DNA of 9,220 bases from a bacterium. Its GTDB lineage: Bacteria > BMS3Abin14. The notes under the pieces were generated by a model. That model searched no databases. It saw nothing but the letters and a program-made list of their open reading frames with translations, and was not told the DNA's origin. The position numbers were made by a program, and so were the translations under genes. The DNA lies in the NCBI GenBank assembly GCA_020352595.1, contig CP070682.1:1377658-1386877 (forward strand), read 5' to 3'. This document shows, piece after piece, positions 1 through 5,837 of this stretch (position 1 is the first letter of the stretch; the number at the start of each line of letters is the position of its first letter).

Positions 1-855
1 CCGACGAAGCTCATCCACATCGACATCGAGCCCGCGGAGATCGGGAGGAACTACCCCGTCGAGATCGGTGCCGTCGCGGACCTGAAGATGGCCCTGTCCG
101 TTCTGGTGAGGGTCGCACGTCAGCTGTACCCGGACGGCATCCGGAAACCCAAGCTCGTGAAGGCCATCGGGGCCCAGCGGGCCGGGTTCAAGGCCCGCAA
201 CCTGGAGATGGAGCAGAGCGACGCTTTCCCCATGATGCCCGAGCGGATCCTCGCCGAGCTCAGGGAGGTCCTTCCCAGGGACGCGGTCATCACCACCGAC
301 GTGGGTTGGAACAAGAACGGCGTCGGCCAGCAGTTCCCCGTCTACGAGCCGGGCAGCATCCAGATCACCGGCGGCCTGGCCACCATGGGCTTCGGGGCCC
401 CCGCGGCCATCGGCGCCAAGCTGGCCCGCCCCGACAAGGTCGTGGTGGCCCTGGTGGGCGATGGAGGCTTCGGCCAGAACCCTTCCGTGCTGGCCACCGC
501 CAGGGCCGAGGGCATCGCTGCCGTGTGGATAATCATGAACAACGAAGCCTTCGGAACCATCGCGGGTCTTGAAAAGGCCCACTTCGGCACCACCTTCGGC
601 ACCGTCTTCAAAAAGGACGGGGTGTCCACCTCACCAGACTACGCGGCCCTGGCCAGGGCCTACGGCGTGGAGGGGATCCGGGTCGAAGCCGCGGATCAGT
701 TCAAGCCGGCACTGATGGAAGCCATCCATGGGAACCGGCCCGTGGTCATGGACGTCCCCATGATCAACAACCCGACGCCTACCACGGGACACTGGAACAT
801 CCTGGACATCTACTCACCCGGAAGGGACATCTCCCACGTGGGCACCGACAGCTGA
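1..855 (+). CDS. ThDP-dependent enzyme, acetolactate synthase family (C-terminal part)
   Basis: The reading frame is open from base 1, so the gene begins upstream; 284 residues are visible, about half of a usual 540-600 residue enzyme. The first residues (LIHIDIEPAEIG) are the end of the central domain of the acetolactate synthase/benzoylformate decarboxylase superfamily. The pyrophosphate-binding domain follows. It carries the ThDP/Mg motif GDG (bases 457-465), then 24 residues, then NN (538-543), as the family requires. Members cleave or join 2-oxoacids through a ThDP-bound carbanion in the cytosol. The catalytic Glu and the substrate-binding N-terminal domain are outside the window, so decarboxylase, synthase or acyltransferase activity cannot be separated. 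The tail (NNPTPTTGHWNILDIYSPG) is not one I recognise from biosynthetic IlvB. It is followed 103 nt later by the AcnX genes on the same strand, suggesting a shared catabolic operon. Confidence 0.9.
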   Translation, partial: PTKLIHIDIEPAEIGRNYPVEIGAVADLKMALSVLVRVARQLYPDGIRKPKLVKAIGAQRAGFKARNLEMEQSDAFPMMPERILAELREVLPRDAVITTDVGWNKNGVGQQFPVYEPGSIQITGGLATMGFGAPAAIGAKLARPDKVVVALVGDGGFGQNPSVLATARAEGIAAVWIIMNNEAFGTIAGLEKAHFGTTFGTVFKKDGVSTSPDYAALARAYGVEGIRVEAADQFKPALMEAIHGNRPVVMDVPMINNPTPTTGHWNILDIYSPGRDISHVGTDS

Positions 856-958
856 TCCAGGGCGCCTTCATGCAGCGGTACGGGAGCCGTTGGAGGCAGG
901 CCCACGGTGCCGAGGCAGGCGTCTGCGGGAAGGTCCGGATGGAGGACCGGGGAAGGTC

Positions 959-2245
959 ATGACCCTGAAACTCAGCCCAGACGAGCAAGGGATGCTCGAC
1001 GGCTCCGGGGGCAGTGCGCGGCAGAAGGCCATGGAACTCCTGGTCCGCTATGCCCTGGCCCTGGGCGCCGACGGCTTCGTCGACACGGACAACGTGACCG
1101 TCATCCCCGGCTCCATCCCTGACGTGAGCATCGTTCGCAGGCATGTCCCCTCCCTGGACCCCGACGAGGTGGCCTCCCGTTTCATGCTCGACAGCGATGA
1201 AACGGTGATCCTGGACAGGGTGAAAGCCTTCACCACGACCAACGCCACCTGGAGGGACCAGGCGTATCCGGAACTTCAGATGGGGGGTGAGGACCACTGC
1301 CACCTTCTCCGGATCATGGCCGACTACTGCAGGCGGGTGGGAATGATCCACCTGGCGACCTGCACACCCTACCAGGTGGGGAACATACCCGTCAGGGGAC
1401 AGCACCTGGCATGGACGGAGTCCTCGGCCATCGCCTACGCCAACTCGGTCATCGGCGCCCGGACCAACATAGAGGGGCTTCACAGCGCCTTTGCCTCGGC
1501 CATTACCGGCAAGACACCTCTATGGGGAATGCACCTGGAGGAGAACCGCCTGGGAAAGGTGGTGGTGGATGTCCAGGTAGGCATGGAGGATGTCAGGGAG
1601 TGGTGCCTGCTGGGCTACCATGTCGCCGGGCAGGTGGGGCTGGACATCCCCGTCTATACGAACATCGACCGCCTTCCCGACCTGACGCGGCTCATGGCCC
1701 TTTGCGCCGCGGGGATCTCCTCGGGGAGCATCGTCATGCACCACATCGTGGGCGTCACACCCGAGGCGCCGACGGTCGAGGCTGCCGGTGGACAGCGAAA
1801 AGGGGTCCGAAAGCTGCGGTTCGGGGAGGAGGAGCGCCGCGAGGCCTACGGGAAGCTCAACCGCTCCAGGAAGGATGACGTGGACATCGTGGCACTGGGC
1901 TGCCCCCACATGACCCTGGAGGGTTTGCAGGCCGTGGCGGGGATGCTGGAGGGCCGGCGCATAAGCCCCAACACGAAACTTTACATCACCACCAACAGCA
2001 TGATCCGGGCCATGGCCCGCATCCAGGGACTGGAGAGCGTCATCGAAAGGGGGGGAGGGCTGATCCTTGTGGATTCCTGCTGCCTCGTCCTGGATGCCGA
2101 ACCAGGCAGCGTGTTCGCCACCAACTCGGCCAAGTACGGGCACTACGCCCCCGGGGCCACCGGCCTCGCGAACACCTGGTTCGGCACCACCGGGGAATGC
2201 ATCGAGGCGGCCCTTTCCGGCAGGTGGAGAGGGGCCCTGACATGA
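959..2245 (+). CDS. Aconitase X (AcnX) catalytic large subunit
   Basis: This 428-residue protein matches the AcnX/DUF521 large subunit. It begins with the family's L-x-x-x-E-x-x-ML-x-G-x-G-G-x-A opening, and later shows CTPYQVGNIP, WTESSAIAYANSVIGARTN and ITGKTPLWGMHLEENR. Candidate Fe-S ligands, judged from family-conserved positions, are Cys135 (CTPY), Cys315 (GCPH) and Cys374/375 (DSCC). AcnX enzymes are Fe-S hydro-lyases. Characterised members dehydrate mevalonate 5-phosphate (archaea) or cis-3-hydroxy-L-proline (bacteria). The frame is open from 890, but ATG 959 is preferred: it places the start where homologues start, with GGAGG at 941-945 and a GGGAAGG stretch just before the ATG. The stop overlaps the small-subunit start (ATGA). 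The substrate is unknown. The neighbours contain no proline racemase or pyrroline reductase, which argues weakly against hydroxyproline, and no mevalonate genes. Confidence 0.92.
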   Translation: MTLKLSPDEQGMLDGSGGSARQKAMELLVRYALALGADGFVDTDNVTVIPGSIPDVSIVRRHVPSLDPDEVASRFMLDSDETVILDRVKAFTTTNATWRDQAYPELQMGGEDHCHLLRIMADYCRRVGMIHLATCTPYQVGNIPVRGQHLAWTESSAIAYANSVIGARTNIEGLHSAFASAITGKTPLWGMHLEENRLGKVVVDVQVGMEDVREWCLLGYHVAGQVGLDIPVYTNIDRLPDLTRLMALCAAGISSGSIVMHHIVGVTPEAPTVEAAGGQRKGVRKLRFGEEERREAYGKLNRSRKDDVDIVALGCPHMTLEGLQAVAGMLEGRRISPNTKLYITTNSMIRAMARIQGLESVIERGGGLILVDSCCLVLDAEPGSVFATNSAKYGHYAPGATGLANTWFGTTGECIEAALSGRWRGALT

Positions 2246-2664
2246 AAAGGATGGTGCTCCGCGGCAGGAAGGTGACCGGCGGCCTCGCCGAGGCGGAGGC
2301 CCTCGTCACGAAGGGTTCCCTCGGCGGGTACGGCACCTTCGACCTGTCAACCGGAGACGTGGTGGACGTGGACCACGAATGGTACGGCCTAAACGTCAAG
2401 GACAAGGTCCTGGTTTTCCGCACTGCGCAGGGGTCCTCAGCCTGGACCATCGCCCACCAGGCCCTTCGGATGGCGGGGTTGTCCCCCGCGGCCTACGTCG
2501 TCAGGGAGATCAACCCCCAGACCGCCCTGGGAGCAGTGGTCGGACGCCTGCCCGCCGTCACCGACCTTGACCGGGACCCCACGGAGGTCATCGCCACCGG
2601 CGACCTGGTGCGGGTGGACGCCGACAACGGGATCGTGGAGGTAAAGAAAAGATCCGGATCTTGA
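2242..2664 (+). CDS. Aconitase X (AcnX) swivel-domain small subunit
   Basis: This 140-residue protein matches the DUF126/AcnX small subunit, equivalent to the swivelling fourth domain of aconitase. Visible family features are the opening RGRKVTGGLAEAEALVTK, the GYGTFDLSTGDVVDVDHE segment, the glycine-serine active-site turn (VFRTAQGSSAW, where aconitases carry a catalytic Ser), TALGAVVGRLPAV and the closing GDLVRVDADNGIVEV. Its usual role is to close over the large subunit's Fe-S site and supply the catalytic Ser. The start at 2242 shares ATGA with the large-subunit stop, a strong sign of coupled translation and 1:1 assembly. An upstream in-frame ATG at 2197 lies inside the large-subunit gene and is less likely. 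Many bacterial AcnX proteins are single fused chains. Here the subunits are split but overlapping. Confidence 0.9.
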   Translation: MKRMVLRGRKVTGGLAEAEALVTKGSLGGYGTFDLSTGDVVDVDHEWYGLNVKDKVLVFRTAQGSSAWTIAHQALRMAGLSPAAYVVREINPQTALGAVVGRLPAVTDLDRDPTEVIATGDLVRVDADNGIVEVKKRSGS

Positions 2665-2672
2665 AGGATCCG
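2655..2672 (+). other. Short hairpin over the AcnX small-subunit stop codon
   Basis: CGGATC (2655-2660) and GATCCG (2667-2672) pair perfectly around a 6-nt loop that contains the TGA stop. There is no T-run after it, so it is not an intrinsic terminator. It could mark a processing or partial-termination point between the AcnX pair and the next gene, or it could be chance, since the area is rich in GATC. Confidence 0.3.
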
Positions 2673-2680
2673 ATCAACAC

Positions 2681-2708
2681 GTTGGACGTTAGGCGTTGGA
2701 CATTGGAC
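2681..2708. repeat. Four tandem 7-bp units in the gap between two operon genes
   Basis: Units are GTTGGAC (2681-2687), GTTAGGC (2688-2694), GTTGGAC (2695-2701) and ATTGGAC (2702-2708): an exact 7-bp period with three of four units ending TTGGAC. It lies in the 95-nt gap between the AcnX small subunit and the ketopantoate-reductase-like gene, and no coding is apparent there. Simple heptamer repeats of this TTGGAC type are familiar to me from intergenic spaces of deltaproteobacterial-type genomes. That link is from memory and untested. Confidence 0.6.
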
Positions 2709-2759
2709 CTGGGTTCCCATCCCCTTTATCCCTGTTAGAAGAGATCTTTGGAGGTGATA

Positions 2760-3689
2760 ATGAAGATCGCGGTTCTCGGTCCCGGCTCCCTGGGGAGCGT
2801 CTTCTGCGGTCTGATGACCGAAGCCGGACTCGACGTGCGCCTGGTGGGCCCGAGGTCCGACCATCTCGACGCCATGGAGCACGGGGGGCTCACCCTCGTG
2901 GAGGGGGCGAGGGAAAGAACGGTCAGGGTCACGGTGGCCACCGACTGCGCCCGGGTCGGGCCGGTGGACCTCGTTGTCGTGCTGGTCAAGTCCGCCCGCA
3001 CCAGGGAAGCCATCGAGGCCGCGAGGCCCCTTTTCGGTGAGGGGACCCTCGCCATCTCCCTCCAGAACGGCCTGGGCAACGAGGAGGTCCTGGGGGAGGT
3101 CGTCGGACGGGACAGGGTCCTGAGCGGGAAAACCTACGGCGGTGGCGTGATCACCGAACCGGGCCGCGTCCTTGTGGCCCGGAAGGGGAAGCTCACCCAG
3201 GTAGGGGAACTTGCAGGCGGGATCACGGAAAGGGCCAGGCGCCTGGGGGATCTTTTTGAACGGGCCGGTCTGGAGACGAGGGTGTGCCCGGAGATGCTCC
3301 CGGTGATCTGGCGGAAACTGCTCATCAACGTGTCCACCGGGGCGATAACCGCCATCACCGGGCTCACCTACGGTGAACTGGTTCAGGTCCCCGAGGCCGT
3401 CCGCTGCGGGATCGAGGCTGTGGCCGAGGCCATGGCGGTGGCCCGGGCAGCCGGCATCCGGCTGGAGATGAGCGATCCGGAAGAGGCCTTCCTGACGGCG
3501 GTGAAAGACCTCCCCTCCGGCTTTAAGACCTCCATGCTGCAGGACGTGGTGAAGGGCGTGAAGACCGAGATCGACTTCATCAACGGCGCTGTGGTGCGCC
3601 GGGGCGCGCAGCACGGTGTCCCCACTCCCGTGAACGCCACCCTGGTGGCGGCCATCAAGGGGATCGAGTTCGGCCTGGAGGGCGGTTGA
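2760..3689 (+). CDS. Ketopantoate reductase (2-dehydropantoate 2-reductase) family protein
   Basis: This 309-residue protein has the PanE/ApbA family layout: an N-terminal NAD(P)-binding Rossmann fold with GPGSLGS at residues 7-13, and a C-terminal helical substrate domain. Against E. coli PanE, the catalytic Lys is Lys186 and the first Asn is Asn190 (WRKLLIN), with the same four-residue spacing. Ser258 and Glu270 match Ser244/Glu256, again with matching spacing. The second Asn of the K-x3-N-x3-N pattern is Gly194, so substrate binding may differ. Family members reduce 2-oxo acids bearing a hydroxymethyl group, typically ketopantoate to pantoate with NADPH. ATG 2760 is chosen over an upstream in-frame start at 2748 because GGAGGTGAT (2750-2758) sits five bases before it. 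The catabolic setting, with no panB or panC, suggests a related oxo/hydroxy-acid oxidoreductase rather than the pantothenate enzyme. Confidence 0.85.
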   Translation: MKIAVLGPGSLGSVFCGLMTEAGLDVRLVGPRSDHLDAMEHGGLTLVEGARERTVRVTVATDCARVGPVDLVVVLVKSARTREAIEAARPLFGEGTLAISLQNGLGNEEVLGEVVGRDRVLSGKTYGGGVITEPGRVLVARKGKLTQVGELAGGITERARRLGDLFERAGLETRVCPEMLPVIWRKLLINVSTGAITAITGLTYGELVQVPEAVRCGIEAVAEAMAVARAAGIRLEMSDPEEAFLTAVKDLPSGFKTSMLQDVVKGVKTEIDFINGAVVRRGAQHGVPTPVNATLVAAIKGIEFGLEGG

Positions 3690-3710
3690 CGCCAGAGGGA
3701 AGGAGATAAG

Positions 3711-4070
3711 ATGAAGGTGGTCGTGGATTCAGCAGAGGTGACGGTCCGGGTTTCTTCGAGGCAGACGCGCCGTGTGGCTCACAGCGACAACCTCATGGTG
3801 GTGGTCTGGGATTTCACCAACGGTCCTGACCGGGAACCGGATCCCTTCCACGCCCACCCTCACGAGCAGGTGACCTGCGTGGTCGGGGGAGAGGTGCTGT
3901 TCTTCATCGGCGAGGAATCCCGCCGGCTGCAGCCCGGCGATATGGTGGTTGTTCCTCCGGGCCGGCCCCACACGATCCAGGTCCTGACGCCCGAGGTGCG
4001 CCTCATCGACGCCTTCACACCCCTGCGCGAGGAGTTCCTCCAGGCCGGATCCCGGACTGGAGGGGGCTGA
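3711..4070 (+). CDS. Small single-domain cupin protein
   Basis: This 119-residue protein has both cupin motifs. Motif 1 holds His47, His49 and Glu52 (FHAHPHEQ) followed by the GGEVLFFIG turn. Motif 2 holds PPGRPH with His87. Together these give the usual 3-His/1-Glu divalent-metal site of the beta barrel. It follows the reductase-like gene by 21 nt with AGGAGA at 3701-3706, so it is the last gene of the left operon. Stand-alone cupins of this size act as isomerases, epimerases, dioxygenases or small-molecule sensors, and the sequence does not say which. The length is complete for the class, and no signal peptide or membrane segment is visible. Confidence 0.85.
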   Translation: MKVVVDSAEVTVRVSSRQTRRVAHSDNLMVVVWDFTNGPDREPDPFHAHPHEQVTCVVGGEVLFFIGEESRRLQPGDMVVVPPGRPHTIQVLTPEVRLIDAFTPLREEFLQAGSRTGGG

Positions 4071-4093
4071 GCTTTTCCGCAATAGCGCTTTTT
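4070..4093 (+). terminator. Weak possible terminator of the left operon
   Basis: After the cupin stop, a short stem (CGC 4078-4080 with GCG 4085-4087, loop AATA) is followed by TTTTT at 4089-4093. The stem is only three pairs, with a possible extra outer AGC/GCT pairing, so it would be an inefficient signal. It lies in the 68-nt convergent gap. Confidence 0.3.
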
Positions 4094-4114
4094 AACACCA
4101 TGGGAACGGGTCGG

Positions 4115-4138
4115 AAAAACCCCGGAAAGGACCCCGGG
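4115..4138 (-). terminator. Intrinsic terminator of the IclR-family gene
   Basis: Read on the minus strand, CCCGG and CCGGG pair perfectly (plus-strand arms 4134-4138 and 4121-4125) around an 8-nt loop. One base later comes a five-T run (AAAAA at 4115-4119 on the plus strand). It begins immediately after the regulator's TGA at 4139-4141. Confidence 0.6.
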
Positions 4139-4939
4139 TCATCCGGACTCGCCGAGAAGCTGGGAGATCTGCCGCGTGGCCTCGAGGAGCTTTTCCACCA
4201 TGCCCGGCAGGGCCTGATCGGAGAACCGCTGGACCGGCCCCACGAGGGAGAGGGCGGCGGGCACTTTTCTGTCGAAATCGAAGATGGGGGCGGCCACGGC
4301 CGCCACGCCCGGTTCCCTTTCTTCCCGGTTGACGCTGTAGCCCCGTTCCAGGATGGCCTTGCACTCGCCCTCCAGCCACTTCCGGTCCGTAATGGTGGCC
4401 GGCGTGATGGACTCCAGCCGGCCGCTCAGGATCGAGTCGCGGAACTGGGCCGGGGCGTGCGCCAGCAGGACCCTCCCGATGGCCGTGGCGTGCAGCTGCA
4501 TGTAGTCACCCTCGTTGATGGCGAAGAAGAGCCGTGAGGGACCGTACTCCCTGGCAAGACAGATGGACCGCTCTCCCTCCAGGGCGAACAGGGCCGCCGA
4601 TTCCCCTGTGGAGAGGGCCAGCCGGGACATGATGGGGCGGGAGATGGAAACGAGGGTGTTGGTCCTCTCGTAAACCTTTCCCAGGACAAGGAGCTTGGGT
4701 CCGAGGCGGTAGCTGGAGTAGGAGGTGCGGACCAGGTAGCCGCATTCGAGCAGGGTCCTGCAGAGCCGGTGAACCCGGCTCTTGTAGAGCCCGGTCTTTT
4801 CGCACAGCTGCTTGAGGGTCTGCTCCGGTTCGCCCGTCGTGAAGCACTCGAGGATTCCCAGCGCCCTGGCCACCGTGTCGACCCTGGGGACTGAAGGACG
4901 GGATCTCCCGGAGGAATGGCCGCTTTGACTCTTTTTCAT
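4139..4939 (-). CDS. IclR-family transcriptional regulator
   Basis: This 266-residue protein is the normal length for IclR regulators. Residues about 17-80 form the winged helix-turn-helix (VDTVARALGILECF, LKQLCEKTGLYKSRVHRLCRTLLECGYL). The rest is the GAF-like effector domain (RLGPKLLVLGKVY, STGESAALFALEG, LHATAIGRVLLA, REEREPGVAAVAAPIFD). The frame is open for 59 further residues upstream, but ATG 4939 fits the family: the upstream part crosses the gene's own promoter and has no IclR similarity. No strong ribosome site precedes it. Such proteins bind palindromic operators as dimers or tetramers and respond to pathway metabolites. This one is divergent from the dehydroquinase-like operon and convergent with the AcnX operon, so it most likely controls the right arm, itself, and perhaps the left arm. 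Confidence 0.9.
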   Translation of the reverse strand: MKKSQSGHSSGRSRPSVPRVDTVARALGILECFTTGEPEQTLKQLCEKTGLYKSRVHRLCRTLLECGYLVRTSYSSYRLGPKLLVLGKVYERTNTLVSISRPIMSRLALSTGESAALFALEGERSICLAREYGPSRLFFAINEGDYMQLHATAIGRVLLAHAPAQFRDSILSGRLESITPATITDRKWLEGECKAILERGYSVNREEREPGVAAVAAPIFDFDRKVPAALSLVGPVQRFSDQALPGMVEKLLEATRQISQLLGESG

Positions 4940-5035
4940 GGATACACCGGATCCTGTCCACGGTTCCAGCGAGGGGGCATGGGAACCCTGCGTATTCGAG
5001 GCCGGTCCCGTAATGTGCACCCCCCGCCTCCAAAT

Positions 5036-5053
5036 ATAGGACAACGGTCCTAT
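5036..5053. promoter_or_regulatory. Perfect palindrome, candidate operator A
   Basis: ATAGGAC (5036-5042) and GTCCTAT (5047-5053) are perfect inverted arms around AACG. The site runs from the first bases of the regulator's -10 box across its expected transcription start, where bound protein would block initiation. A similar element occurs exactly 100 bp away at 5138-5156. It is probably the autoregulatory site of the adjacent IclR protein; binding is inferred. Confidence 0.6.
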
Positions 5054-5080
5054 TATATGAGATTGCCGTCTGTTTGGCAC
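5052..5080 (-). promoter_or_regulatory. Sigma70-type promoter for the IclR-family gene
   Basis: On the minus strand, TATAAT (plus 5052-5057, perfect) lies 17 nt from GTGCCA (plus 5075-5080, 4 of 6 matches to TTGACA). Transcription would start near 5045, giving a leader of about 105 nt before the ATG at 4939. Confidence 0.6.
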
Positions 5081-5090
5081 CAGTTTCGCG

Positions 5091-5119
5091 TTGACAAGAG
5101 GGTTCCCTTGATTCATAGT
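5091..5119 (+). promoter_or_regulatory. Sigma70-type promoter for the dehydroquinase-like operon
   Basis: A perfect TTGACA (5091-5096) is followed after 17 nt by CATAGT (5114-5119, 4 of 6 matches to TATAAT). The expected start is near 5126, leaving a leader of about 174 nt before the ATG at 5300. It is the only clear promoter upstream of the right arm, whose genes are closely spaced. Confidence 0.65.
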
Positions 5120-5126
5120 GTAAATA

Positions 5127-5156
5127 TCCTGCCAAGCAGGACAGAAGACCTATTAT
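5127..5156. promoter_or_regulatory. Candidate operator B at the start of the right-arm transcript
   Basis: TCCTGC-CAA-GCAGGA (5127-5141) is a perfect 6-3-6 inverted repeat at about the expected transcription start. Overlapping it, 5138-5156 repeats the operator A sequence: AGGACA and CCTATTAT are identical, with 15 of 19 bases shared overall and an offset of exactly 100 bp. A repressor bound here would block the promoter at 5091-5119. The two copies flanking divergent promoters fit a shared IclR-type regulator; this is inferred. Confidence 0.5.
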
Positions 5157-5196
5157 TGAACGGATTCTGCCTTCACGTGTCCGGCTACACCCGTCG

Positions 5197-5272
5197 CTTC
5201 CGGAAGGCATCCGTCATGGTGTGGTGCGGGTATCCCGGCCGGTGCTGCGCCGTCATCGATGCCTTCCGGGGG
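5197..5272 (+). other. Long inverted repeat in the leader of the dehydroquinase-like gene
   Basis: CCGGAAGGCATC (5200-5211) and GATGCCTTCCGG (5258-5269) are perfect 12-bp arms. Two U-G pairs and one C-G pair extend the stem outward to 5197/5272. Inside the 46-nt loop, GGTGC (5223-5227) can pair with GCGCC (5247-5251) and GGG (5228-5230) with CCC (5234-5236). The element sits in the transcribed leader, 27 nt before the ATG at 5300, and leaves the gene's own ribosome site free. It may be a leader RNA regulator, an mRNA-stability stem or a DNA site. There is no U-run, so it is not a terminator. Confidence 0.55.
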
Positions 5273-5290
5273 AGCCGTATCCCAGACTGA
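5216..5290 (+). CDS. Possible 24-residue leader peptide
   Basis: An ATG at 5216 opens a 24-codon frame. A ribosome-site-like GGAAGG (5202-5207) lies eight bases before it, and the frame ends at TGA 5288-5290, against the GGGGGTG ribosome site of the next gene. It encodes three Cys, one Trp and several Arg, with no homology I recognise. The GGAAGG lies in the left arm of the long inverted repeat, so the stem would hide it. This could couple folding, translation of the short frame and downstream expression. The short length means it may be chance. Confidence 0.25.
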   Translation: MVWCGYPGRCCAVIDAFRGSRIPD

Positions 5291-5299
5291 GGGGGTGCC

Positions 5300-5746
5300 A
5301 TGAAGAAAGTACTCGTTCTGCACGGAATTAACCTGAACATGTTCGGAAAGAGGGATCCCGGCCAGTACGGCACCGTCACCCTTGCCCAGATCGACGAGGA
5401 GGTCAAGGCCCTGGGCCGGGAACTGGGCATGGAGGTGGTGTGCTTCCAGAGCAACTGCGAGGGCGAGATGGCCCAGCGGATCCACCAGGCCCACGGGGAC
5501 GGCACCGACGCCGTGGTGATCAACGGAGGGGCGTGGACGCACTACAGCTACGGCATCGCCGACGCCCTGGGGATCCTCGAGGTCCCCGTCGTGGAGGTGC
5601 ACATGTCCCACGTGCACGGCAGGGAGGAGTTCCGGCACCACTCGGTGTTCGCCCCGGTGGTGAAGGGGGTCGTCAGCGGCCTCGGTGTCGACAGTTACCT
5701 GCTGGGGCTGAGGGCCGTCGCAGGCCTCATGGGTGGGAAGGGCTAG
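5300..5746 (+). CDS. Type II 3-dehydroquinate dehydratase (AroQ) family protein
   Basis: This 148-residue protein is full length for type II dehydroquinase, a dodecameric cytosolic enzyme that dehydrates 3-dehydroquinate to 3-dehydroshikimate. Catalytic and binding residues known from the M. tuberculosis enzyme are present at almost identical positions: Asn11, Arg18 and Tyr23 (lid and base), Asn75, His81, Asp88, Glu99, His101, Ser103, Arg108 and Arg112. Several near-invariant signatures are changed: HGPNLN to HGINLN, ESN to QSN (Gln50), INPGA to INGGA (Gly76) and SN to SH (His104). ATG 5300 follows GGGGGTG at 5291-5297. It is the first gene of the right arm, beside a catabolic regulator and away from other shikimate genes. 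It may therefore serve quinate-type catabolism or act on another hydroxy-carbonyl substrate. Confidence 0.85.
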   Translation: MKKVLVLHGINLNMFGKRDPGQYGTVTLAQIDEEVKALGRELGMEVVCFQSNCEGEMAQRIHQAHGDGTDAVVINGGAWTHYSYGIADALGILEVPVVEVHMSHVHGREEFRHHSVFAPVVKGVVSGLGVDSYLLGLRAVAGLMGGKG

Positions 5747-5778
5747 AAAGGACCTCCGGCTTTGCACGACCCGCTGAA

Positions 5779-5790
5779 CCGGCGCGCCGG
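5779..5790. repeat. 12-bp perfect palindrome between two genes
   Basis: CCGGCGCGCCGG lies in the 91-nt gap between the dehydroquinase-like gene and the second cupin. It could form a very GC-rich stem of little loop length or be a chance product of base composition. No T-run follows. Confidence 0.35.
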
Positions 5791-5837
5791 CGGCGGGGAC
5801 AGCCCGCGAGGAATCCCACAGCTGCAAGGAGGCAACA

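Noticed and set aside
2703..2740. A promoter using TTGGAC in the heptamer array as a -35 box
   Set aside because: TTGGAC is a poor match to TTGACA and no reasonable -10 box lies 16-18 nt downstream, so an internal promoter is not supported.
2493..3614. A 373-codon open frame on the minus strand
   Set aside because: It is antisense to the ketopantoate-reductase-like gene, which has a perfect ribosome site and recognisable motifs.
4940..5116. A 59-residue N-terminal extension of the IclR protein
   Set aside because: It would put the protein start upstream of the gene's own promoter and palindrome, and it exceeds the family's usual length.
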